Shown here: positions 25,442 to 33,699 of the stretch, piece after piece | Layout of the letters: each line of letters opens with the position of its first letter | Numbering within the stretch: the stretch's first letter is position 1 | Origin: Oscillospiraceae bacterium | Lineage (GTDB): Bacteria; Bacillota; Clostridia; Oscillospirales; Acutalibacteraceae | Assembly: GCA_022763825.1 (NCBI GenBank) | Contig: JALEQX010000002.1 | Coordinates: forward strand, 23,388-87,387 | Length of the DNA stretch: 64,000 nucleotides | Direction: 5' to 3' | The notes under the pieces: model-generated | Database searches by the model: none | Told to the model about the DNA's origin: nothing | The model's input: the letters and a program-made list of their open reading frames with translations, nothing else | Program-made: the position numbers and the translations under genes

Positions 25442-26806
25442 TTAAAAATCATCGGCAATCTGTAAAGCCGATTTAATTGTTTCAAGATTAATATTGTACT
25501 GTCCGCTTTCATCAAATATAGAGCAGAAATACGAATATACAGTACCGGATTTCAGATAAATACCGTCGCTGTAACCCGCCGCATCCGAAATCAAAACGGC
25601 ATTTATTGAAAAAAGCTTAGTTTTAACTCCGTTTGAACCTATAATGTAAAACAGTGCGCTGTGCGTGTCTGTATCAAAAACGGCGGAAACCGAATTTATT
25701 ATGCTGTCAGAAAGCTGTATCGTATATCCGTCCGTGGAATTTCTGATGTATTCCTTAACCTTTTCAAACTGATTTTCACCGCCGATATATGAGTACCATG
25801 TAATAAGATTGATCTGCTGATTGAGCGATTCGTTATATCTTGACGTAACCTTACTGTCATTAAGATGCTTTGCCGTGGGAATTTCAATATATCCGTCACC
25901 GTTAATATCCGAACACGTTGCAGTAAGCGTCCTGGCAGTCGGACAGTTTCTTAATGTTAGGATATCGACGTCAACGGGCTTTACAAGTCTTTTTTCGTCA
26001 GCATCCCAGTATACTATTTCCGTAACATACGACCCCGAAGCAATTTCATCTATGTAAAGATAACATATTCCGTCCCTTACATCTGAAGCAATACCGGCAA
26101 ACCCCGTATTTTCGGAGTAAAGAATTGTGTTTGCAAAAGAATAAACACTGCCGTTTTCAGCGTCCATTTTTAAAAATGTTAAATCGGAAGTGTATTTTTC
26201 TGCGGTCGAATCAAGATATGCAAGCGCAATTTCCGTGTATCCGTCCGAATCAATGTCGGCAAAATACATCTGAGTATACGGTTCCATTGCAAGAAACAGG
26301 AAACCGCCTTCCTTCGCCGAAGATGATGAATATATGGACAATCTTTTATTGCTTTTTGAATCAAGAATACTGTAACTGACGAGGATTTCGCACGTTCCGT
26401 CATTATTAAGGTCGACAAAATCAACAGATTCGACTGCACCGCCGTCACCCTTAATATCATTTATACTTATCCATTCATCATCGTTTTTATCAAGAATATT
26501 CATATAAACAGTGTTTTCATCATCTTTTAAAGAATAGAAAACGACCGCCTCGTCGTCACCGTCGGAATCATAATCATTAAGACAAAAAGCAGAGCGGTAT
26601 TTTCCCGAAGCAGGCGTTTTCAGGACAATTTCACCCTTATCCATTACCGCTTTTTCAAAAGCAGTCTGAAGCAATGCGTTATCGCCGGTAAGTCCGGGTG
26701 GGGCAATCAAATTCTCCGCAGAATTAAAAGGCGAGGTGCATGATGAAAGAAACATTAATACCGAAAACATAAGAAGAGCTGTAACGGCAATAATTTTTTT
26801 CATCAT
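25442..26806 (-). CDS. Lipoprotein with FG-GAP/EF-hand-like repeats
   Basis: A 454-residue exported lipoprotein. The N-terminus has a signal with a lipobox ending LSSC at C23. The mature protein contains at least four Asp-rich loops of the FG-GAP type: DYDSDGDDE, DLNNDGTCE, DIDSDGYTE and DINGDGYIE, which in other proteins bind calcium within beta-propeller blades. It sits between cdaR and a two-component system with small gaps, so it may feed that sensor. Specific function is unknown. Confidence 0.8.
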   Translation of the reverse strand: MMKKIIAVTALLMFSVLMFLSSCTSPFNSAENLIAPPGLTGDNALLQTAFEKAVMDKGEIVLKTPASGKYRSAFCLNDYDSDGDDEAVVFYSLKDDENTVYMNILDKNDDEWISINDIKGDGGAVESVDFVDLNNDGTCEILVSYSILDSKSNKRLSIYSSSSAKEGGFLFLAMEPYTQMYFADIDSDGYTEIALAYLDSTAEKYTSDLTFLKMDAENGSVYSFANTILYSENTGFAGIASDVRDGICYLYIDEIASGSYVTEIVYWDADEKRLVKPVDVDILTLRNCPTARTLTATCSDINGDGYIEIPTAKHLNDSKVTSRYNESLNQQINLITWYSYIGGENQFEKVKEYIRNSTDGYTIQLSDSIINSVSAVFDTDTHSALFYIIGSNGVKTKLFSINAVLISDAAGYSDGIYLKSGTVYSYFCSIFDESGQYNINLETIKSALQIADDF

Positions 26807-26817
26807 GCAAACCTCCT

Positions 26818-27822
26818 TTATTCACTGTCATTTGAATTTGCAAATGTTATCTCAAACGACGCGTCCGGATTTTCAAAAGAATAATATTCGGAAGCGGGAA
26901 CAGACGAAGCTTTAACGGTCATTTTATCTCCGTCTTTTATATTCGACGCCGAAACGGAAGCGATAACAATATTTTTTATCGAATCCGCCTGTTCGGTATC
27001 AATTCCGAATTTTGCAGTTTTCGGATTTATTGAATAACTTATTCCGTCGGCAGTACCGTCAATATTGACGCTCAACGGTATTTCTTCACTTTGCCAAACG
27101 CTTATTTTGACCTTTACTTTTTCTTCGAAATGAATATATTCATTTATCGAAACAGTGTCAACCGCACGCGAACCTTCCAAACTTACAACAGTATCAACCG
27201 TCTGTGATTTTGTAAGCGTTCCGTCGATTTCGGGAGCAACAACTACCCTGTTAACCTTGTCGATTTCCGTTTTCGGTCCGCTTAAAGTAACGCTTGTGGT
27301 AAGCGGTGTGACGTCGTGTATGACATAATCGGAAGCGACCGACTCGGATAGCTTTGATTTATCAACTTCAACATCAAATTTCTTTGATTCCAGAGTATCA
27401 AAGTACACTGTAACGGACGAAACAGACATATCGACAATCGAAACTTCATCTGAATTCGATAAAACTGCCGCCTTTATCGGCAGATTCGAAATACCGGCAG
27501 AGTCAACATCGTTTGTTTTTGCAACAGCTGAAATATCCTCCGGTTTTAATTTGGAAATAAGATATCTCGGTCCGGACACGGTAATATCGACCGTATTGTT
27601 ATATGTTCCGAATATCTGATAACTGTTTTTTGAAATAACTCCGTTTTCCATGTCTATCGATATCGGAACGCTTATTGTCGTCTTTTCATCGGGGCTTGCA
27701 TACATTGCAACGGCAACCCAAACAACAAAAGCGGCTATAAGAGAAACAAGAAAAACAAATTTGTTATTGTCTAAAAGTTTTTGAAACTTGCTGTCATTTG
27801 AATTTTTTGTAGCGTTTTTCAT
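26818..27822 (-). CDS. cdaR: CdaA regulator CdaR (YbbR-domain protein)
   Basis: A 334-residue protein anchored by one N-terminal transmembrane helix (about 25-45), with several extracytoplasmic YbbR repeats recognisable from patterns such as ITVSGPRYLISKLKPEDI and VTLSGPKTEIDKV. In Firmicutes, CdaR binds and modulates the diadenylate cyclase CdaA. It overlaps cdaA by 4 bases (ATGA). Confidence 0.93.
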   Translation of the reverse strand: MKNATKNSNDSKFQKLLDNNKFVFLVSLIAAFVVWVAVAMYASPDEKTTISVPISIDMENGVISKNSYQIFGTYNNTVDITVSGPRYLISKLKPEDISAVAKTNDVDSAGISNLPIKAAVLSNSDEVSIVDMSVSSVTVYFDTLESKKFDVEVDKSKLSESVASDYVIHDVTPLTTSVTLSGPKTEIDKVNRVVVAPEIDGTLTKSQTVDTVVSLEGSRAVDTVSINEYIHFEEKVKVKISVWQSEEIPLSVNIDGTADGISYSINPKTAKFGIDTEQADSIKNIVIASVSASNIKDGDKMTVKASSVPASEYYSFENPDASFEITFANSNDSE

Positions 27823-28721
27823 TCTTTTTTACCCCCTTTTAATCTTTTTACAGGGGATTTTTTTGATTTTGATTTATCATCCTTTTCATGCGGCAAAATC
27901 AAGTCACTGAGTTTACTTCTCAATTCGCTGTCTGTCAAGTCTCTTACAAGTTGACCGTCATATGCAATAGATATAATACCTGTTTCCTCGCTCGTGACAA
28001 CGACAACGGCATCACTCATAAGACTTACTTCGAGAGCCGCTCTGTGCCTCGTTCCGACATGGTCGTAAATTTCTTTCTCGTTTCTCAGAGGGACAACGCA
28101 CCTTGCGGCAACAATTCTTCCTTCATTGATTATTATTGCGCCGTCGTGAAGAGCGGCTTTAGGGAAAAATATGCTCAAAAGCATTTCGTACGTCGTCTGC
28201 GAATCAATAGGCACGCTCTGTTTCATCAAATCGCCGAGCAGTGATTTCCTCTGAAAAATAATCAAAGAACCGACTTTATCCTCACTCATCTGTCCGCACG
28301 CTCTGCAAACTGCATTTATAGCGTCAACCGTATCGTTGTCTGACTTATTGTCGGAGAAAAAGGAGAAATTCTTAAGATTCTTACCCTGCCCGAGTCGTTC
28401 GAGAACCTGACGTATTTCCTTACTGAAAATAATAACAAGGATAACAAGAATATTACTTATAACATTGTCAAACAGGAATTTACTTGCACTCATCTGCAAA
28501 ACGCTTACTAAAATGTACAGCAGAATTACGAGTAAAACGCCTTTTATAATCTGAATCGACTGCGATTTTCTCAGCATTATAATCATGCCGTAAAAAATAA
28601 CGGCAACAAAAAGAATATCGAGAATATCCGTTATTGAATTTATACTTGTAACTGCGCCGAAAAATTTAGACCACCATGATGTAAATTCCGACGTAAAGGA
28701 TAGTGCCATGGGTATTATCAT
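27819..28721 (-). CDS. cdaA: Diadenylate cyclase CdaA
   Basis: Makes the second messenger c-di-AMP from two ATP. The 300 residues have three N-terminal transmembrane helices (within about 30-110) and a DAC domain with the catalytic DGA in ALHDGAIIINEGRI and RHR in GTRHRAALEVS. A basic, Lys/Ser-rich tail extends beyond the domain. c-di-AMP controls potassium and osmolyte balance. glmM, the usual third gene, is replaced here by a lipoprotein and two-component genes. Confidence 0.96.
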   Translation of the reverse strand: MIIPMALSFTSEFTSWWSKFFGAVTSINSITDILDILFVAVIFYGMIIMLRKSQSIQIIKGVLLVILLYILVSVLQMSASKFLFDNVISNILVILVIIFSKEIRQVLERLGQGKNLKNFSFFSDNKSDNDTVDAINAVCRACGQMSEDKVGSLIIFQRKSLLGDLMKQSVPIDSQTTYEMLLSIFFPKAALHDGAIIINEGRIVAARCVVPLRNEKEIYDHVGTRHRAALEVSLMSDAVVVVTSEETGIISIAYDGQLVRDLTDSELRSKLSDLILPHEKDDKSKSKKSPVKRLKGGKKE

Positions 28722-28778
28722 CCGTCATCACCGCCTGTATTAGAATCGGTATTACCGTATTATTATAATTACAAAATA

Positions 28779-29255
28779 TTAATCATTATATATAGTGCAA
28801 ACTGCGTGCGCACTGATTCCCTCAAGTCTGCCCGTAAAACCGAGTCCCTCTTCCGTCGTAGCTTTTACGTTTACGTTCGAAATCTCCGTCTTGCACAACC
28901 GTGAAATATTGCCTGCCATTTCGGGAACGTACTTCCCGATTTTCGGTTTTTGAGCGATAACGGTGCAATCAATATTGCCGACTTTATACCCGAGCGAGCT
29001 TATAAGTTCGACAACATGCGAAAGTAAAAGCGTACTGTCAATACCTTTATAGCGTTCGTCCGTATCGGGAAAATGTTTGCCTATATCGCCGAGGGCTGAC
29101 GCGCCGAGAAGAGCGTCGCACACAGCATGGATAAGAACGTCCGCGTCTGAATGTCCCAACAGACCGTATTCGTAATCAATTTTGACCCCGCCGAGAATCA
29201 ATTTTCTGTTCTCTGCAAATCTGTGAACATCGTAGCCGTGTCCTATCCTTATCAT
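28779..29255 (-). CDS. ispF: 2-C-methyl-D-erythritol 2,4-cyclodiphosphate synthase
   Basis: A 158-residue enzyme of the MEP isoprenoid pathway. It starts [13 protein letters not shown] with metal ligands D9 and H11, continues with [20 protein letters not shown], and has the [11 protein letters not shown] nucleotide-binding end. The ATG at 29255 is chosen; an in-frame TTG three codons earlier lacks support. No other MEP gene is in the window. Confidence 0.96.
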   Translation of the reverse strand: MIRIGHGYDVHRFAENRKLILGGVKIDYEYGLLGHSDADVLIHAVCDALLGASALGDIGKHFPDTDERYKGIDSTLLLSHVVELISSLGYKVGNIDCTVIAQKPKIGKYVPEMAGNISRLCKTEISNVNVKATTEEGLGFTGRLEGISAHAVCTIYND

Positions 29256-29276
29256 TATTATCAATCCTCGAATAAA

Positions 29277-30548
29277 TTATTTATTAAGAAGCTCGTCTGC
29301 CGCGGCAAGCTTCACTCCTATGCAGAGAAGCTCGGCACAGAGTTTCAAGTCGTCAATGCTCGGGAACGACGGCGCAATTCTGATATTTCTGTCGTCGGGA
29401 TCCTTGCCGTACGGGAATGTCGCACCTACCGTTGTGAGTGTAAGTCCCGCCTCTTTGCAAAGCTTTCCTACATATGAAGCAGAGCCCTCGTCAACGTTAA
29501 GACTGATAAAATATCCGCCGTTGGGCTTGTGCCACGAAGCGATACCGAGTCCGCCGAGTTCTTCGTCGAGAATATTAAGAACCGTCTCGAATTTAGGTCT
29601 TAATATTTCGGCATGCTTCTTCATGTGAGCTTTGAGATCGTCAAGATTCTTAAATACCCTGCAATGACGAAGCTGATTCATCTTATCGTTCGAAATGATC
29701 TGATAATTCATTCTGTTAAGAATCATCTTAACATTATTATCGGAAGCGCAAACAGCGGAAATACCCGCGCCGGGGAACGTAACCTTTGAAGTCGAAGCAA
29801 ACATGACGAAATGATCTTCATTGCCGTATTTTTCGGCTTCCTTTATAATATTGGGAAGATAATCGGTTTCGGCGTAAAGATCGTGTATACAGTACGCGTT
29901 ATCCCATACGACTCTGAAATCCTCCGCGGCGGGCTTCATCTTTGCAAGACGGTCGCAGACCTCTTTGGAATATGTAATTCCGTCGGGATTTGAATACTTA
30001 GGCACACAGAACATACCTTTTACACAAGGGTCTTTTATAAGCTCCTCGACCTTATCCATATCGGGACCGTCCGAAAGCATTGGGACGTTTATCATTTCTA
30101 TTCCGAAATACTCCGCAATACCGAAATGTCTGTCATAGCCGGGGACAACAGCTATAAATTTAACTTTATCAAGTTTGCACCACGGAGTTGAACCGATTCC
30201 CTTAGAATAACACTGCGAAATAAAATCAAACATCAGCTGTAAACTTGCAGTACCGCCGATTATAACATTCTCAGCCGGCATATCAAAAAGTTCGCCGAAA
30301 AGTTCACGGCATTCCTTAATACCTGCAAGAACACCGTAGTTACGGCAATCGAGTCCGTCGGACGCTTTATAATTATCCTTATCGATACTGTCATAGAGCA
30401 TATTTGAAAGCTCCAGTTGCTGCGGAGCGGGTTTTCCGCGCGACATATCTATTTTAAGCCCTCTGTTTTTAAAATCGTCATATCTCGACTGAGCTTCATT
30501 TTTAAAAGCAATAATTTCTTCTCTCGACATTTCAGAAAGTTTTTTCAT
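29277..30548 (-). CDS. PLP-dependent aminotransferase (aspartate aminotransferase subgroup Ic-like)
   Basis: A fold-type I aminotransferase of 423 residues. It has the substrate-side MSRGKPAPQQLELS, a Tyr/Asp cofactor region with VWDNAYCIHDL, and the PLP lysine in STSKVTFPGAG. The layout fits the Asp_aminotransf (PF12897) group rather than classical AspC. Substrate is probably aspartate/2-oxoglutarate, by family only. It is followed 13 bases later by ispF, with no obvious functional link. Confidence 0.85.
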   Translation of the reverse strand: MKKLSEMSREEIIAFKNEAQSRYDDFKNRGLKIDMSRGKPAPQQLELSNMLYDSIDKDNYKASDGLDCRNYGVLAGIKECRELFGELFDMPAENVIIGGTASLQLMFDFISQCYSKGIGSTPWCKLDKVKFIAVVPGYDRHFGIAEYFGIEMINVPMLSDGPDMDKVEELIKDPCVKGMFCVPKYSNPDGITYSKEVCDRLAKMKPAAEDFRVVWDNAYCIHDLYAETDYLPNIIKEAEKYGNEDHFVMFASTSKVTFPGAGISAVCASDNNVKMILNRMNYQIISNDKMNQLRHCRVFKNLDDLKAHMKKHAEILRPKFETVLNILDEELGGLGIASWHKPNGGYFISLNVDEGSASYVGKLCKEAGLTLTTVGATFPYGKDPDDRNIRIAPSFPSIDDLKLCAELLCIGVKLAAADELLNK

Positions 30549-30597
30549 AATAATTCCTCTTACTGTTATATTATTTTAATAAAAAAATCTTATTTAA

Positions 30598-31992
30598 TTA
30601 AAATTCCGCAGAACCTGTTGTTCTCGGGAACGGAAGCACGTCTCTGATATTTGAAATTCCCGTAAGATACATAACAAGTCTTTCAAACCCCAGTCCGAAA
30701 CCCGCGTGACGGGTTCCGCCGTATTTTCTCAAATCAAGATACCACCAATAATCCTTTTCATTAAGACCGAGTTCTTTCATTCTCTCTTTGAGTACGTCGA
30801 GACGTTCCTCTCTCTGCGAACCGCCGATAATTTCGCCGATTCCCATAACAAGACAATCCATGGCGGCTACGGTTTTGCCGTCGTCATTGAGTCTCATATA
30901 AAAAGCCTTAATTTCTTTGGGATAGTCGGTAACGAAAACCGGTTTTTTAAATATCTCCTCGGTGAGGTATCTTTCATGTTCGGTCTGAAGGTCGCATCCC
31001 CAGCTTACTTTATACTCAAATTTGTCGTTATGCTTTTCTAAAAGTTTTATGGCTTCGGTGTAAGTAACTCTGCCGAAATCAGACGAAGCAACGCTTTTAA
31101 GCCTTTCAAGAAGTCCTTTATCGATAAATTTATTGAAAAATTCAAGCTCCGATTTGCAGTTTTCAAGACAGTAATTTATAACATACTTAATCATCGCCTC
31201 GGCAAGTTCCATATCGTCCTCAAGATCGGCAAAAGCGATCTCGGGTTCAATCATCCAAAATTCTGCGGCGTGACGCTGAGTATAGGATTTTTCCGCTCTG
31301 AACGTGGGTCCGAACGTATAAATCTTTCCGAATGCCTGAGCCATAATCTCGCCCTGAAGCTGACCGGAAACCGTAAGGAAAGCCTTTTTACCGAAGAAAT
31401 CCTCTTTATAGTCAACGGCGCCGTTTTCATCCCTGGGAGGATTATCGATATCGAGAGTCGTTACCTTAAACATCTCGCCCGCTCCCTCGCAGTCACTGCA
31501 TGAGATAAGAGGCGTATGCGCGTAAAGAAAACCGCGCTCATTAAAAAATCTATGAATAGCATAGGCCGCCGTGCTTCTGACTCTGAACGCAGCGGAAAGC
31601 GTATTCGTTCTGGGTCTTAAATGTCCTATAGTACGAAGATATTCAAGAGAGTGACTCTTTTTCTGAAGCGGATAATCCGGCGTTGACTCCCCTTCAACTT
31701 CAACAGTGTCGGCGTTAAGCTCAAACGGCTGTTTCGCAGACTGAGTAAGTATAAAATCTCCTGTTACAATAACCGCCGCTCCGACGTTCATAGAAGCGAT
31801 CTTCTTAAAATCGTCAACCTTTCCGTCCTCAAAAACGACCTGAAGCCCCTCAAAGCATCCGCCGTCGTTGATCTGCATAAAGCCGACCGATTTTGAATCT
31901 CTTATGGTTCTGACCCATCCGCAGACGGTAATCTTTTTACCGGCAAAGTCATTCGGAGTTTTGTATAACTGTTTTATTTCAATTCGCTGCAT
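30598..31992 (-). CDS. asnS: Asparaginyl-tRNA synthetase
   Basis: A class II synthetase of 464 residues that charges tRNA-Asn. It has an N-terminal OB-fold anticodon-binding domain ([12 protein letters not shown]), motif 2 [15 protein letters not shown] and motif 3 [15 protein letters not shown]. The ATG at 31992 is about 11 bases from GGAGG; a closer, out-of-frame ATG at 31997 opens a 7-codon ORF overlapping the start. The longer form from 32064 would cross the promoter. Confidence 0.96.
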   Translation of the reverse strand: MQRIEIKQLYKTPNDFAGKKITVCGWVRTIRDSKSVGFMQINDGGCFEGLQVVFEDGKVDDFKKIASMNVGAAVIVTGDFILTQSAKQPFELNADTVEVEGESTPDYPLQKKSHSLEYLRTIGHLRPRTNTLSAAFRVRSTAAYAIHRFFNERGFLYAHTPLISCSDCEGAGEMFKVTTLDIDNPPRDENGAVDYKEDFFGKKAFLTVSGQLQGEIMAQAFGKIYTFGPTFRAEKSYTQRHAAEFWMIEPEIAFADLEDDMELAEAMIKYVINYCLENCKSELEFFNKFIDKGLLERLKSVASSDFGRVTYTEAIKLLEKHNDKFEYKVSWGCDLQTEHERYLTEEIFKKPVFVTDYPKEIKAFYMRLNDDGKTVAAMDCLVMGIGEIIGGSQREERLDVLKERMKELGLNEKDYWWYLDLRKYGGTRHAGFGLGFERLVMYLTGISNIRDVLPFPRTTGSAEF

Positions 31993-32049
31993 AACATTTA
32001 ATACCTCCGGGATAATACCCGATATAAAAATTCCATTTTTATCTTTAAA

Positions 32050-32078
32050 ATTATACCACATCAAAAAAAACGATACAA
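32050..32078 (-). promoter_or_regulatory. asnS promoter
   Basis: On the minus strand, TTGTAT at 32078-32073, a 17-base spacer and TATAAT at 32055-32050. The transcript would begin near 32043, leaving about 50 bases of leader that includes a CGGG-TATTAT-CCCG hairpin abutting the GGAGG ribosome site. No T-box specifier structure is seen. Confidence 0.65.
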
Positions 32079-32198
32079 GGTTTTTTAACCATATATTTTT
32101 TAAAAATATATTAACCTGAATATCATTTTATATTTATTTGTCAGATAACAGCAAAAAACACGGATTCGTAAAAAAATAAAAAAATTAAAAAAAAACTC

Positions 32199-32227
32199 TT
32201 GACATCCGATTATTCATGTGATATATT
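32199..32227 (+). promoter_or_regulatory. tRNA operon promoter
   Basis: TTGACA at 32199-32204, a 17-base spacer and TATATT at 32222-32227, about 40 bases before the tRNA-Thr 5' end. It is a near-consensus sigma-A promoter, as expected for stable RNA genes. Confidence 0.85.
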
Positions 32228-32266
32228 ATGTAAGCACTCGGGAGTGATACCCGATAATGACGATCA

Positions 32267-32342
32267 GCTGGTGTAGCTCAGTTGGTAGAGCAGCTGATTT
32301 GTAATCAGCAGGTCGGGGGTTCAAGTCCGTCCACCAGCTCCA
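32267..32342 (+). tRNA. tRNA-Thr (UGU)
   Basis: A 76-base cloverleaf. The acceptor stem GCTGGTG pairs with CACCAGC; the D-loop has AGCTCAGTTGGTAGAG and the T-arm GGTTCAAGTCC. The anticodon TGT at 32300-32302 lies in the loop TTTGTAA. CCA is encoded. Confidence 0.97.
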
Positions 32343-32357
32343 ATTTAATAAAGATAT

Positions 32358-32442
32358 GGAAGAGTTCCCGAGCGGCCAAAGGGAACAGACTGTAAATCTG
32401 TCGTCAGTGACTTCGGTGGTTCGAATCCACCCTCTTCCACCA
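32358..32442 (+). tRNA. tRNA-Tyr (GUA)
   Basis: An 85-base class II tRNA with a long variable arm. The acceptor stem GGAAGAG pairs with CTCTTCC, the anticodon is GTA in CTGTAAA, the T-arm is GGTTCGAATCC, and CCA is encoded. It lies 15 bases after tRNA-Thr in one transcription unit. Confidence 0.96.
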
Positions 32443-32448
32443 TGAAGG

Positions 32449-32485
32449 AATCCTTTTTTGTCGTTAGACAAAAGAGGATTTTTTT
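32449..32485 (+). terminator. Intrinsic terminator of the tRNA unit
   Basis: A stem of about 14 base pairs (AATCCTTTTTTGTC with GACAAAAGAGGATT) and a short loop, followed by a T-run. It lies directly after tRNA-Tyr. Confidence 0.85.
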
Positions 32486-32669
32486 CATCATACGTCCGCA
32501 CGGCAAAGCGGGACGCGTTACTCGTTATAAGCAACGAATACAGTCCGACAGACTTAATCAAAAGTATTCGTTTGACGACAGAATGCAAAGCTGTATGAAA
32601 GAAACGTCATGCAGCTGAATCACTTTCCGATAAAACAGCCTGAACGCTATTTGGAGGCAATAGAATAAC
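32486..32669. other. Gap between the tRNA terminator and the fusion gene
   Basis: No recognised gene. It holds an AACGAATAC/GTATTCGTT inverted repeat (about 32539-32574) and open but unrecognisable short frames. No integrase fragment or tRNA-end direct repeat is evident. Confidence 0.4.
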
Positions 32670-33470
32670 ATGTTCAATTATAAAAGAATCATAATAATCG
32701 GATGTCCCGGCTCGGGCAAAAGCACCTTCGGCAAAAAACTGCATATGAAAACAAAAATTGATTTATTCCATTTAGACGCGCTGTATTGGAAAAAAGACTG
32801 CACCCATATCACGAGAGAAGAATTGATTTTAAAACAAAAAGAAATATTAAAAAATAACAGCTTTATTATTGACGGAAATTATAAATCTACTCTTGAATTG
32901 AGAATCAAAGAGGCTGACGTCGTTTTTTTGTTTGACCTGCCGACGGAAGATTGCATAAAAGGCGTAAAAAACAGGAACTGCAACACCCCAGATATGCCTT
33001 GCCGACCGCCGTCAAACGATGAATTAATTGATTTTATTATTAATTTCAATACATCCGTAATGCCTGACATAAAAAGGCTATTAAAGAAATACGCAAGCAA
33101 TGTAATTACATTTCATTCCCACAAGGAGGCTGATGAATATATCAATAAAATCAATACAATTTCAGTTAAAATTGACAGACCTCTCGGATCGTTCCATCCG
33201 GAGCATAGAGAAATGCGTTATCCGATAAATTACGGCTATGTTGAGGGCGTTTTCGCACCCGACGGCGAGGAGCAGGACGCTTATGTTCTCGGCGTTGACA
33301 AACCCTTGACTGCATTTACGGGGATATTAACGGCGATAATTCACAGGATAAATGATATCGAGGACAAATGGGTGGTTATACCCGAAAATTACAACATAGA
33401 CATTCCCGAAATTGAAAAGCAGGTTTATTTTCAGGAACGTTATTTTGAGCATTACATAGAATTGTTATAA
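32670..33470 (+). CDS. Fusion of a FlaR-like P-loop kinase and a pyrophosphatase-like domain
   Basis: A 266-residue protein in two parts. Residues 1-162 resemble adenylate-kinase-like FlaR/topology-modulation proteins: P-loop GCPGSGKST (11-19), FHLDALYW and IIDGNY (66-71). Residues 168-266 resemble the small Firmicutes group of inorganic-pyrophosphatase-like proteins: DRPLGSFHPEH, YPINYGY (184-190), DGEEQD (198-203) and the D229/D232/K233 region. The canonical DxD-P-x-D metal motif reads D-G-E-E-Q-D, so Glu replaces one Asp. GGAGG is 12 bases from the ATG, which is long. The function of the combination is unknown. Confidence 0.8.
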   Translation: MFNYKRIIIIGCPGSGKSTFGKKLHMKTKIDLFHLDALYWKKDCTHITREELILKQKEILKNNSFIIDGNYKSTLELRIKEADVVFLFDLPTEDCIKGVKNRNCNTPDMPCRPPSNDELIDFIINFNTSVMPDIKRLLKKYASNVITFHSHKEADEYINKINTISVKIDRPLGSFHPEHREMRYPINYGYVEGVFAPDGEEQDAYVLGVDKPLTAFTGILTAIIHRINDIEDKWVVIPENYNIDIPEIEKQVYFQERYFEHYIELL

Positions 33471-33543
33471 ATCAGTTTAGAATTCAAAATCGAACTCGAT
33501 AAGGACAAAATAAGTTTTTTCGGTTTTATAGAAATTATTTTTA

Positions 33544-33572
33544 TTGAATCAAAACAATTTATATGATAAAAT
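33544..33572 (+). promoter_or_regulatory. nadE promoter
   Basis: TTGAAT at 33544-33549, a 17-base spacer and TAAAAT at 33567-33572. It lies about 128 bases before the nadE start, in an AT-rich gap with no other gene. Confidence 0.55.
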
Positions 33573-33699
33573 ATAAAAAACAAAGCTTCTCAAAAAAAAG
33601 AGACTTTAATTCGATAAAAAAACGCATTAAATTATTATAGAACAATTCACAATCCGCGCGGATTTCATCAAAAAAAACCGCAATCAAAGGAGAATGGAA

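Noticed and set aside
31993-32064. An N-terminal extension of asnS by 24 residues
   Set aside because: It would begin in the promoter -10 region and is not part of the conserved synthetase N-terminus.
32226-32588. A 120-residue minus-strand ORF across the tRNA genes
   Set aside because: It is the antisense of tRNA-Thr and tRNA-Tyr; its peptide contains the well-known false motif WWTDLNPRPADYKSAALP that arises from tRNA complements.
32267-33470. Integrative element at the tRNA genes
   Set aside because: No integrase, no direct repeat of a tRNA 3' end and only one unusual gene follows.
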